Of a stretch of 36,082 nt of DNA, positions 25,568-33,404 are shown in pieces. Source of the DNA: an uncultured Myroides sp. (lineage in GTDB: Bacteria; Bacteroidota; Bacteroidia; Flavobacteriales; Flavobacteriaceae). The stretch is taken from assembly GCA_913777665.1 (NCBI GenBank), contig CAJYTF010000045.1, forward strand, positions 1-36,082, given 5' to 3'. The position numbers and the translations under genes were made by a program. Numbering within the stretch: the stretch's first letter is position 1; each line of letters begins with the position of its first letter. The notes below the pieces were generated by a model. That model saw only the letters and a program-made list of their open reading frames with translations, did no database searches and was not told where the DNA came from.

Positions 25568-25614
25568 TTATTAACTTTCTTTGTGCAAGATAAATAATTT
25601 TATGATAATTTTAA

Positions 25615-25628
25615 ACACCATATAGTGT
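25615..25628. promoter_or_regulatory. Candidate TetR operator palindrome
   Basis: ACAC-C-ATAT-A-GTGT is symmetric at 12 of 14 positions. It lies 48 bases upstream of the TetR start and just upstream of a consensus -7 box for the divergent operon. A bound repressor there would block that promoter. Confidence 0.45.
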
Positions 25629-25636
25629 CTTGTTTT

Positions 25637-25644
25637 TATATTTG
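25637..25644 (+). promoter_or_regulatory. Candidate -7 box of the protease operon
   Basis: TATATTTG matches TAnnTTTG exactly, 66 bases upstream of the start at 25711. The -33 position has no clear TTG; the candidate operator palindrome lies there. Confidence 0.5.
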
Positions 25645-25710
25645 CTCAATATGTTTTAATTAAAGATAACAGGCGTGATAATATAAGCGCAATTAAAAAA
25701 TAAACTGTTT

Positions 25711-26586
25711 ATGACCCAATTACGTAAATTACTGCTTTTACCCTTAGTGCTGTTTTGTTTCAACGCTTCTGCACAGCTTACGGCAGATACCGTTAGTTTA
25801 CATATTAACGAACAAAATACCATTTATGTTAAAACGGTTTTTAATGATAAAGATTCGCTTATCCTTAATTTTGATACAGGTTGTACCGACTTAATCATTA
25901 CGGCAGATGTTCTAAAAAATAAGTTAGGTAACAGCATCCAGCTTTATAAGACCGATTATGCGCTAAAGATCGGAAAATCGGTTTTTTCAACCAAAGTGTA
26001 CGATGCACAATTAGCAGGTCATGGTACCGAAGGTAGGTTTGGCTGGAATTTTTTCGCAGATAAAACGGTAGAGCTAAATTATGATAAAGGAATTATGGTC
26101 ATTCATAATGAGCTGCCTAAAGAAGTTTTAAAGAATAATACTTACGCATGTTTGCCTTTCAAATTGATTGAAGGGATTCCTTTTATACAGGCAGAAATGA
26201 TACACGATGGTAAAAGCCTGAAAGAGTACTTTCTCTTTGATACTGGCTATCAGCGCACGGCGATGCTTGATGATGAAGAGTTACACGAAAAACAGTTCCC
26301 TGCGATGAAAGAGTTGAAAAGGGTACTCATGAAAGGTGCGCAAGGAAACGAAATTCCTGTTATAACTTCTGAACTGCAAATCTTGAAGATTGGAAATATG
26401 GTGCTGGAAAATGTCCCCGTTCAGCAGATAACCGGAAACAAACCCATGAGGAATCGTAAGGTACATATATTGGGTAATGAAGTGCTTAAACGGTTTAATG
26501 TTTTTATGGATTATAAAAACGGCTTTTTTTACCTGAAGCCTAACAGTCTTGTTACCGAACAATACATCGAATCTAAAACATCTTGA
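25711..26586 (+). CDS. Exported retropepsin/pepsin-like aspartyl protease
   Basis: The 291-residue protein has a signal peptide (about 1-21, ending SAQ). It has two catalytic-type motifs: FDTGCTD with D55 and FDTGYQR with D177. The C-terminal strands read ILGNEVLKRFNVFMDY. Two DTG motifs in one chain give both catalytic aspartates, as in single-chain double-domain aspartyl proteases. It should act in the periplasm or outside; the target is unknown. It is the first of three closely spaced exported-protein genes (next start 8 bases after its stop), downstream of a candidate TetR-controlled promoter. Confidence 0.82.
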   Translation: MTQLRKLLLLPLVLFCFNASAQLTADTVSLHINEQNTIYVKTVFNDKDSLILNFDTGCTDLIITADVLKNKLGNSIQLYKTDYALKIGKSVFSTKVYDAQLAGHGTEGRFGWNFFADKTVELNYDKGIMVIHNELPKEVLKNNTYACLPFKLIEGIPFIQAEMIHDGKSLKEYFLFDTGYQRTAMLDDEELHEKQFPAMKELKRVLMKGAQGNEIPVITSELQILKIGNMVLENVPVQQITGNKPMRNRKVHILGNEVLKRFNVFMDYKNGFFYLKPNSLVTEQYIESKTS

Positions 26587-26594
26587 TTTTTAAA

Positions 26595-27914
26595 ATGAAG
26601 TATATTAAAACAATTGGCAGCCTTTTTATTGCAGCTTTAACCCAGTTTTCCGTAAACGCCCAATCATCACTCGATACTTATTTCGAACATCTTTCAGAAA
26701 ACAGAAAGTTTATGGGTAGTGCATCCATCCTTTTTAAAGATTCAGTCATCTATAATAAATCGGTTGGTTTTGCAGATGTTGATTCACAGAAAAAAAACGA
26801 TGTAACCACTAAATTCCGTATAGGGTCTGTTACAAAAACGTACACGGCAGTACTTACTTTATTGGCAATGGAAGAAGGTAAGATAAAACTTAGCGACAAA
26901 TTATCGCAATGGTTTCCGCAATTTCAATATGCCGATGAAATAACCATAGAAATGATGCTGAAGCACCGTTCCGGGATTTTTAATTTTACAGAAATTCCCG
27001 GCGAATCTGCTTGGGAAGCTGATCCGCATACTCAGGAAGAATTTGTTGATTATGTTTCGAAACACAAAAATAACTTTGATCCAGACACAGCTTACGAATA
27101 CAGCAATACCAACTATGCATTAATAGGGTTTATTCTTGAAAAAATCTATCAGAAAGATTATAATACCTTGTTGCAGGAAAAGATTTGCAAACCTTTAAGG
27201 TTAGAAAATACCTATTATACTTTTGAAAATGATCTTGTAAAAAATGAAGCTTATTCTTATAACATTCAGGATAAATACCTTAAAAACGGATCAATAAATT
27301 ATTCGAACGAACCGGGCAGCGGCGGATTACTTTCAACTCCTTCCGAAGTTAATAGGTTTATATCGGCTTTGTTCATGGGTAAAATTATCAGCCCTGAAAG
27401 TTTAGAATTAATGCTGAACATAGAAAATGATGAATATGGTCTCGGAATTGAAACGTTTATGCTGGGCAGCTTGAAAGCGTTCAGGCATACGGGCAGGATC
27501 GATAATTATATTTCGGATTACTGGTACTTTCCAAACGAACAATTAGGACTGGTAACGTTGGCAAATGCCACCAATATTAATACCGATATGGTCCAGGTGG
27601 CCATGCTGCAATTTGCTTTTGGAAATAAGCCCGCATCTAAAAAATATGATAGTATAGATGAAATGAGTACGGAAGATTTCTCAAAAATTAAAGGTACTTA
27701 TCGCTATCCTGATACACTGGTTTCGGTTACTGTTTCTTCTGATGGAAATAGCTTGATTTTTCAGGATTCCAGAGCTGGTCAAATGTACGTTCCGTTTGCT
27801 TACCTGGGTAATAATAAGTTTGAGTATGAAGACATCTTTCTTACATTCGATCCAGAGAAACAGCAGCTTACGCAGAAACAGGGTGAAAGTGTAATTGTAA
27901 TGCAGAAAATTTAG
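26595..27914 (+). CDS. Beta-lactamase-fold serine hydrolase (class C / PBP4-like)
   Basis: This protein has about 439 residues. The ATG at 26595 is chosen over a TTG at 26583 because it begins a clear signal peptide, MKYIKTIGSLFIAALTQFSVNAQ. The catalytic set of class C beta-lactamase-like enzymes is present: S78-V-T-K81, Y169-S-N171 and H298-T-G300. A C-terminal beta domain (about 340-439) follows, as in many esterases and D-aminopeptidases of this family. It may be a peptidase or esterase rather than an antibiotic-resistance enzyme; the sequence does not decide. It lies between the aspartyl protease and the TPR protein in one operon. Confidence 0.88.
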   Translation: MKYIKTIGSLFIAALTQFSVNAQSSLDTYFEHLSENRKFMGSASILFKDSVIYNKSVGFADVDSQKKNDVTTKFRIGSVTKTYTAVLTLLAMEEGKIKLSDKLSQWFPQFQYADEITIEMMLKHRSGIFNFTEIPGESAWEADPHTQEEFVDYVSKHKNNFDPDTAYEYSNTNYALIGFILEKIYQKDYNTLLQEKICKPLRLENTYYTFENDLVKNEAYSYNIQDKYLKNGSINYSNEPGSGGLLSTPSEVNRFISALFMGKIISPESLELMLNIENDEYGLGIETFMLGSLKAFRHTGRIDNYISDYWYFPNEQLGLVTLANATNINTDMVQVAMLQFAFGNKPASKKYDSIDEMSTEDFSKIKGTYRYPDTLVSVTVSSDGNSLIFQDSRAGQMYVPFAYLGNNKFEYEDIFLTFDPEKQQLTQKQGESVIVMQKI

Positions 27915-27940
27915 AATCCTGCTAAAGCAATGATAAAAAT

Positions 27941-28828
27941 ATGAGAAATACTATTTTAAAAACGTTACTCTTAGTTTGCTTTATATCAACAGCCGGCTAT
28001 TCACAAAACAATCACGAGTTGCAGCAGATGGCAAAAGACGATCAGGCATCTCGTAATGATGCGAATATTGACTGGGAAAAATTAAACAGAGCAGACAGCC
28101 TTAGAAGGATCCGTGTTCTGGAATTGATGAAGTCGGGAAAAGTAGTAACGGGTACAGATCATCTTAATGCGGGTATAATATTTCAACATGGTAACGATAC
28201 AATTGCATCTGCATTGGCGGTCAAAAGCTTTAAGACAGCGTTAGAATTAGACGGTTCGTTGAACAAATGGTGGTATCCTGCGGCTGTAGACAGAGATCTT
28301 ATGCGCAGAAAGCTACCGCAAATTTATGGCACGCAGTTTATAAAAGATCATACCACAGACGAAAAATGGCAACGCTATACGATAGACACTACAAAAGTAA
28401 CTGATGAAGAGCGACGTTACTATGGTGTGGAAACACTGGCTGAACAAGAGTTGAAAGAAAGGCTTATGAACCAACAGTCTGTCAGTGAATTTTATCAAAA
28501 AACAAAATCCATTAGTGAAACCATTGAAGAAATAAAACGTCAGTTTAAACAAGGTACGTTGTCTGCATATAATATTAGCGAAGAGGCTGTTAATAATTTT
28601 GGGTATGAATTACTGTCTAAAGACCATAATAATGAGGCTTTAAAAGTTTATGAACTTAATACCAAATTGTACCCTAATGCTTACAATACTTTTGACAGCT
28701 ATGGTGAACTATTGCTAAAAATGGGCAGAAAGAAAGAAGCTGTAAAAGCTTATAAAGAGTCTGTCAGGCTTAATCCTGAAAATGACAATGCCGTAAAAAT
28801 TCTAAAATCCCTGGAATTGAAAAAATAA
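27941..28828 (+). CDS. Exported DUF6624/TPR protein
   Basis: The 295-residue protein has a signal peptide (about 1-22, ending YSQ). The segment from about 30 to 125 (MAKDDQASRND, DSLRRIRVLELM, then GTDHLNAGIIFQHG) resembles the DUF6624 family. The last 90 residues form two to three TPR helices (NNEALKVYELNTKLYPNAY, KKEAVKAYKESVRLNPEN). TPRs usually bind partner proteins, so it could assist the two hydrolases encoded before it. It is the last gene of the operon (gap 26 bases), and a terminator follows 123 bases downstream. Confidence 0.78.
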   Translation: MRNTILKTLLLVCFISTAGYSQNNHELQQMAKDDQASRNDANIDWEKLNRADSLRRIRVLELMKSGKVVTGTDHLNAGIIFQHGNDTIASALAVKSFKTALELDGSLNKWWYPAAVDRDLMRRKLPQIYGTQFIKDHTTDEKWQRYTIDTTKVTDEERRYYGVETLAEQELKERLMNQQSVSEFYQKTKSISETIEEIKRQFKQGTLSAYNISEEAVNNFGYELLSKDHNNEALKVYELNTKLYPNAYNTFDSYGELLLKMGRKKEAVKAYKESVRLNPENDNAVKILKSLELKK

Positions 28829-28951
28829 TGATTGTTTTCATATCTGAAACGCTTTTACCGCAAGCTTAGAAGTTATCACTGGTTTCTTCGAAAATTATAG
28901 GTAAGATGATCTGTTGTCAGTTACAGTAGAAGTCCAATTTTTAATACTGAT

Positions 28952-28974
28952 GGTCGGAAGATTTTTTTCCGACC
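28952..28974 (+). terminator. Intrinsic terminator of the three-gene operon
   Basis: GGTCGGAA and TTCCGACC pair across a short T-rich loop and are followed by TTTTCTTTTTT. This is a textbook plus-strand terminator after the DUF6624/TPR gene. Confidence 0.85.
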
Positions 28975-29710
28975 TTTTCTTTTTAGATACTATCAATTGT
29001 TTGTTTCATTCAGTGGTTTCAGTTTTTAAATTTGTCTTTTACATTAAAACCTTGAAATTTCAGTTGCAGCAGCTTTAAAGCTTCATTTGTTTTTAGGGTA
29101 AATGGTAAAAATATTTCTTTTAATCATCAGGTGTAGACTTCTGCATTGTGAACTGCTTTAAATTACAGGCGTATGATCTGTTGGCCTTAAATTAATGTAA
29201 TTTCATCTGTGAAACACCTGATTTGATTTAACCATTTATTGAAAGGTATGTATTATAAAACTTTGATTGCTACATACTACTTTTGAAATAGAAAAATTAA
29301 GTCGACAGGAATAGCATTGAAATATTTATCTGTTTCAACATTATTTGTTAAGTGAAAGTTAACATCTATGCTATAGTTTTACGCAGATCAGTGCCTGATA
29401 GTTAAATAAATAATGGTTAAACTAGTTTTGAGTATTTAATCAGCAGTTTTATTATGGTTCGTTATTGTTTAATCTTATGATTTTCAATTGTTAAAACTTT
29501 GGTACTTACTTTGCATTAGTAAGGGTTGGAACCTGTTTTGTAGACAGGATCTGCGTTCTTACGTAAAGTGGTTTCAGAGTAATGAAGCAAGGAGGATAAA
29601 TATGCTGGAATACTGCTGACTAAGGGTCAACCATTTAAAGTAAAAGTGCAGATTTAATTTTAAACAGACAGGGGAGGATTAAAATTATTAATGTAAAAGA
29701 GTTAGTGAGA
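28975..29710. other. Gene-free leader region of the AraC gene
   Basis: No protein gene of size lies here. At 29519-29562, GTAAG/CTTAC and CCTGT/ACAGG form a two-tier hairpin. At 29589-29595, AAGGAGG precedes a 5-codon open frame, ATG-CTG-GAA-TAC-TGC-TGA (29602-29619), at ideal ribosome-binding distance, which is rare in this phylum. A second AGG-rich site (near 29683) precedes an ATG-TAA at 29691. It may be a regulated leader, but this is unproven. Confidence 0.4.
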
Positions 29711-30565
29711 ATGAAAGATTTTTTAACCAAACCTTTTTTATATCTGAAGAATAAACAATTTTTAAGCCTTTATTCTCTAAAATATTTGAGCCAGTTAACA
29801 CCTCATTATTTTAACCCTAAGAGTACGGGAGTCTATATGCTTCATTTTTATATTAAAGGAAAAGGTACATATAAGATTGATCAAAACATTGTTGAAGTTG
29901 GCGCAGGATCTGCTTTATTTACTTCAGTGGGAACAAATATGATGTTTCATACGTCTAAAGATTGTGAGGGTTTTGCACTTATTTTTTCAGAAGCTTTTTT
30001 TGGCAGGTCACGAATGAAAAGCTTCTTTTTAAAGCATACCCTGTTGTTTAACAGCGTGGAGCAAGCAGTATTTTTTCCTACACAGGACAGGACGGAGGAA
30101 TTACTGATGCTTTTTCAATTGGTGATCGACCAGTTAAGGAGAGGTCAAAGCGAAATTCAGGAACAGATTCTTGTGAATTATGTTTTTAGCATTTTGCTTA
30201 TTAGCGAAGAAGTTTTTACAAAGGAAAGACCTACACTAAGGGTTGCGAACGAGATAAAGCTTATTAAGAACTTTAAATATTTGTTCAATAAAGAATTAAA
30301 CCGCCGCCAGAGTGTTAAGTTTTTTTGTAATCAGATGAATGTCAGTTTAAGTACTTTGGACAGGGCCTTTAGAAAATACGAAAACAGCAGCGCTAAAAAG
30401 TGGATAAATACCCGGCTGATTGAAGAAATTGAAATTGAACTTAAAAGGTTGGATATGTCGATCGGTGAAATTGCCTTCAAGTTCGGTTTCAGCGAAGTAA
30501 CCAATTTTACGAAGTTCTATAAGGGGCAAACCGGAATTACGCCTAAACAGTTCAGGTCGGAATAG
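29711..30565 (+). CDS. AraC-family transcriptional regulator
   Basis: The protein has about 284 residues; the ATG at 29711 is preferred over GTG at 29705. The N-terminal part has a cupin-like sensing pattern (KGTYKIDQNIVEVGAGSALFTS). The C-terminal about 100 residues form the AraC double HTH: VKFFCNQMNVSLSTLDRAF, then MSIGEIAFKFGFSEVTNFTKFY and GITPKQFR. The gene stands alone with a long structured leader. Its targets are not evident; the small acidic protein gene 90 bases downstream is a candidate partner. Confidence 0.87.
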   Translation: MKDFLTKPFLYLKNKQFLSLYSLKYLSQLTPHYFNPKSTGVYMLHFYIKGKGTYKIDQNIVEVGAGSALFTSVGTNMMFHTSKDCEGFALIFSEAFFGRSRMKSFFLKHTLLFNSVEQAVFFPTQDRTEELLMLFQLVIDQLRRGQSEIQEQILVNYVFSILLISEEVFTKERPTLRVANEIKLIKNFKYLFNKELNRRQSVKFFCNQMNVSLSTLDRAFRKYENSSAKKWINTRLIEEIEIELKRLDMSIGEIAFKFGFSEVTNFTKFYKGQTGITPKQFRSE

Positions 30566-30604
30566 TTCGTAAAAGATATTTATAATGGTTGAAGGTCTGG
30601 ATTC

Positions 30605-30660
30605 TCCATGATATGAATAATTAAAATAAAAGCATAATACTAACACGGGAATATCATGGA
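30605..30660. promoter_or_regulatory. Inverted repeat overlapping a small-gene start
   Basis: TCCATGATAT (30605-30614) and ATATCATGGA (30651-30660) are perfect 10-base complements 36 bases apart. The second arm contains the start codon of the gene at 30656. In RNA this would hide the start; in DNA it could be a two-site operator for the adjacent AraC protein. Confidence 0.4.
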
Positions 30661-30808
30661 TGAAAATAGTAGTATAGAAAGCGAAATCGAAATTAAAGAA
30701 GCTTTTACAGAAGAATTACTGAAACAGATCGATATCTGGAACGATAAATTAAGGGAACTGAATATTCCTCTGAAGATTGATTTAAATTATACCGACGAAA
30801 CTGTTTAA
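30656..30808 (+). CDS. Small acidic hypothetical protein
   Basis: This 50-residue ORF is strongly acidic and helical: MDENSSIESEIEIKEAFTEE, then LLKQIDIWNDKLRELNI and a short end LNYTDETV. It has no signal or membrane segment. Codon pattern and a sensible amphipathic helix suggest it is real, but I do not recognise it. It lies 90 bases after the AraC gene on the same strand, with an inverted repeat overlapping its start. A terminator-like hairpin follows at 30887. Confidence 0.5.
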   Translation: MDENSSIESEIEIKEAFTEELLKQIDIWNDKLRELNIPLKIDLNYTDETV

Positions 30809-30886
30809 AAAACTGTGATTTTATGTGTTTCTTTGTTTTAAAGCATTAATAGCACTAAAATTAACTGTTTTGACTTTATAATGATT

Positions 30887-30907
30887 AAAGCTCCCAGTGG
30901 GAGCTTT
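30887..30907. terminator. Convergent terminator hairpin
   Basis: AAAGCTCCCA and TGGGAGCTTT form a 10-base near-perfect stem with almost no loop. The plus side continues TTCTTATTTTTT. It can end both the small acidic gene (plus) and the histone-like gene (minus). Confidence 0.75.
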
Positions 30908-30909
30908 TC

Positions 30910-31086
30910 TTATTTTTTAGATTCTTCTAAAGATACCTTACGGAATTCTTTTAAAAGTTTTTCTAAATTTAATGTCGATTTGCGTGCTCTGGTTCCAGCA
31001 GCCTTGTTTGATTTTTCTGATTGTAATTGTGCATCCTCGTTAAATGCGGCCATTTCAGCATTGATTTTTCCGATTAGTTCTTGCAT
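30910..31086 (-). CDS. Histone H1-like small DNA-binding protein
   Basis: This 58-residue ORF begins MQELIGKINAEMAAFNEDAQ and contains KSNKAAGTRARKST, then NLEKLLKEFRKVSLEESKK. The layout matches the histone H1-like (Hc1-type) proteins common in flavobacteria: an acidic helix, a GTRARK basic turn and a second Lys-rich helix. It probably compacts or organises the nucleoid. A consensus -7 box lies 28 bases upstream of the start. The longer open frame on the opposite strand is its shadow. Confidence 0.8.
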   Translation of the reverse strand: MQELIGKINAEMAAFNEDAQLQSEKSNKAAGTRARKSTLNLEKLLKEFRKVSLEESKK

Positions 31087-31113
31087 GATATTCCTTTTTT
31101 AAATTTTATCATG

Positions 31114-31121
31114 CAAAAGTA
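31114..31121 (-). promoter_or_regulatory. -7 box of the histone H1-like gene
   Basis: TACTTTTG on the minus strand fits TAnnTTTG exactly, giving a leader of about 20-25 bases. The -33 element is weak. Confidence 0.55.
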
Positions 31122-31218
31122 AAAATTTTCTGATCTTTACAGGATGTGTGGCGAATAAATCTAATCCTTTACTCCAATTTAAATTAAAGAGCAATTGTCT
31201 ATTTTGAGATCTGGTATT

Positions 31219-31317
31219 TTACAATCCATACGAATATAGCAATAGGGCTATACCTAACAATATAATGATAATAATAGCGATTAGCGTTTTATTTACGGTA
31301 CTTTTTCCTCTGAACAT
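31219..31317 (-). CDS. Very small membrane protein
   Basis: This 32-residue ORF starts MFRGKSTVNKT, followed by one hydrophobic helix (LIAIIIIILLGIALLLY) and a short end SYGL. Positive residues before the helix suggest an N-in orientation. Such single-helix peptides are often under-annotated. The function is unknown and no family is recognised. It lies 64 bases downstream of the catalase-like gene on the same strand. Confidence 0.5.
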   Translation of the reverse strand: MFRGKSTVNKTLIAIIIIILLGIALLLYSYGL

Positions 31318-31380
31318 AATTTAAAATTTTTGTTGGTAAAGTTTTAAAGTCATATACACGATACATTGTATAGTTATTGC

Positions 31381-32331
31381 TCAACGCCTTCGTTCTTCCA
31401 ATGAAGCTTGGTAGGCTTTATTTCTTAAATGTTGTATCCTGCCAACGGGCTGAAATGCTTCAATACTTTCAAACGGATTGAACGATGATTGTTCCACATT
31501 CGGATCTTTTTTATCTGCATAATTGGTGAAAATAAATTTTCCAACACAGATAAAAGGACTGTCTTTCCATTCCTTGTGCAATACGTTTACAGGTTGATCT
31601 TTTAAATCATAAGCATATTGAATGTAAAGTTTTGCAATGTATTGCCCTTTTTTATTGAATAGTTCTTTTGCAGATTTTTCCGTGACCGCTTGTTCAGGAA
31701 CCAATTTCAGTTTCACGATATGGTTTCCAAATCGGTAAGCACCAATCGAATGATAGTCAAATGAAAATAATGAATTATTTCGTTTTTTAATTAATTGCGT
31801 TACGTTCTTTAAAAAATCAAGATGCAGAACGTGTGGAAATATACGTATAATGCAACCTGACATACAAAGCATGCTCCAACATTTCTGTATCATGTTTCCT
31901 GAAAAATAGCTGTTTACTGCAGTGAAAAATTTTAGAAAGTTCGATACATTATTAAAAGGAAACAGCGGAAAATTAACCAGCGGAAAATTAGCCACTGTCT
32001 TTGTTTCATGTGATAATTTCAGTGAAAAACCGTACGCAGGCAGTGCGTTGCCCTTTACAATTTTCATGTGTGCGTTCGATATTCTCAATGTAGCGTCTAA
32101 CACATTATCGGGAAAAAATGATTGTTGATCAAACGCATCATCTACCAAAAATTTTCCCTGCAAAATGTCATAAGTTGTTGCGTGCGCATCTCTTGTTTTA
32201 TAAGGCACTTGGTTTAGTCCAGGTGTTTTTTGCACAAATTTTTGTATGGCAGCGGTTAATTTATCCAATAAGGCGTGCTCCTTAAAAGAAAGTTTGTCAA
32301 AATCTGCAGTATAGGTCAATTTTTCTCGCAT
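31381..32331 (-). CDS. Catalase-superfamily-like protein, apparently without heme-tyrosine segment
   Basis: This protein has about 316 residues from the ATG at 32331 (an in-frame ATG at 32358 is possible). It shows catalase-fold features: TRDAHATTYDILQGKF with the distal-type His50, YGFSLKL, NFPLVNFPLF, and the end FNPFESIEAFQPVGRIQHLR. In true catalases a further segment with the proximal R-x-F-x-Y heme tyrosine follows; I do not see it, as the chain ends at EERRR. Heme binding is therefore uncertain. Similar shortened catalase-like proteins are known in Bacteroidota. The gene is divergent from Ku across a gap of about 240 bases, which might link it to oxidative-damage responses, though this is only context. 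Confidence 0.72.
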   Translation of the reverse strand: MREKLTYTADFDKLSFKEHALLDKLTAAIQKFVQKTPGLNQVPYKTRDAHATTYDILQGKFLVDDAFDQQSFFPDNVLDATLRISNAHMKIVKGNALPAYGFSLKLSHETKTVANFPLVNFPLFPFNNVSNFLKFFTAVNSYFSGNMIQKCWSMLCMSGCIIRIFPHVLHLDFLKNVTQLIKKRNNSLFSFDYHSIGAYRFGNHIVKLKLVPEQAVTEKSAKELFNKKGQYIAKLYIQYAYDLKDQPVNVLHKEWKDSPFICVGKFIFTNYADKKDPNVEQSSFNPFESIEAFQPVGRIQHLRNKAYQASLEERRR

Positions 32332-32572
32332 ACTTTTATAAATCAAATTACAAACCATTTTAAATTGATCAGAAGTTAAACTGCTTTCTTGATATTTCGA
32401 ATATTTTGGGCTGTAGATTTTTACGGCAATTTGTAGAAAAAATGAATTAAGTTGTTATTTCCATAAAAATAAAACTGCAAGCATACTGCTTTAATATACT
32501 GGAACAGAATTATTTGTGTTGATTTTGAACCACATTGGAAGGAAAATTGCGGTATAAATTTAAAAAGAAACT
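32332..32572. promoter_or_regulatory. Divergent gap between catalase-like gene and Ku
   Basis: It must contain promoters for both directions. I see no full consensus box, only AT-rich sequence with several partial TTTG motifs. Confidence 0.35.
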
Positions 32573-33352
32573 ATGAGAGCAATTTGGAATGGAGCCGTAG
32601 GCTTTGGTTTGGTAAATATTCCCATCAAGCTGTATCCGGCTACAGATTCCAGTACGCTGGATCTGGATATGCTGGACAGTAAAGATCTGAGTAACATACG
32701 GTTTAAACGAATCAATGAGAATACAGGAAAGGAAGTGGTTTGGGAAGATATCGTAAAGGGATACAAGCTAAACGAAAAATATATTGTATTGGAAGATCAG
32801 GATTTTGAAGCGGCAAGCCCCGAAAAATCAAAGATACTTTCTATTACGCAGTTTGTAAAGGAAGCAGATATCGATTCGGCATATTTTGAAACACCTTATT
32901 TTCTGGAACCTCAAAAGAACGGCGAAGGTCCTTACAATCTGCTACTTAAAGCGTTGATTAAAACTAAAATGGCAGGCATAGGATCTTTTGTGTTACGCGA
33001 AAGGGAAATTTTATGTTTGATCCGTCCGTACCAAGGTAAGGTTTTAATGGTAAACCGCATGCGCTATCCCGAAGAATTACGAGATTTCGAAGACTTAAAA
33101 CTTCCGGCAAAAGCTCCTAAAGCTGCCGAGTTAAAGATGGCAGAACAGTTGATAAAATCGCTTTCGGCAGATTTTAATCCCGAAGATTATAAGGATACCT
33201 ACAATGCCGATCTGCTTAAAATTATCAAACAAAAAGCAAAAGGTAAAAAAGTGAAATTAACCGAAGTAAAAGAACCCGAAGGCAAAGCAACGGATCTTAT
33301 GGCAATGCTGAAGGAAAGTTTGGAAAAAGGAAAGAAAAAGAAAGCAGGTTAA
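32573..33352 (+). CDS. ku: Non-homologous end-joining protein Ku
   Basis: The 259-residue protein matches bacterial Ku in length and order. The start MRAIWNGAVGFGLVNIPIKL is diagnostic, followed by a beta-barrel DNA ring (through KYIVLEDQDFEAASPEKSK) and a C-terminal basic tail (KGKKVK ... EKGKKKKAG) that helps bind DNA and LigD. Ku homodimers thread onto broken DNA ends and recruit LigD. The ligase gene starts 52 bases downstream on the same strand, so both form one NHEJ operon. Confidence 0.96.
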   Translation: MRAIWNGAVGFGLVNIPIKLYPATDSSTLDLDMLDSKDLSNIRFKRINENTGKEVVWEDIVKGYKLNEKYIVLEDQDFEAASPEKSKILSITQFVKEADIDSAYFETPYFLEPQKNGEGPYNLLLKALIKTKMAGIGSFVLREREILCLIRPYQGKVLMVNRMRYPEELRDFEDLKLPAKAPKAAELKMAEQLIKSLSADFNPEDYKDTYNADLLKIIKQKAKGKKVKLTEVKEPEGKATDLMAMLKESLEKGKKKKAG

Positions 33353-33404
33353 TTGTTTTGATAAATATGTTTTGATGCACGAACAGTAACTAAATTGAAC
33401 AAAG

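Noticed and set aside
30881..31102. 73-codon plus-strand frame
   Set aside because: It is antisense to the histone H1-like gene, whose minus-strand translation matches a known small-protein pattern.
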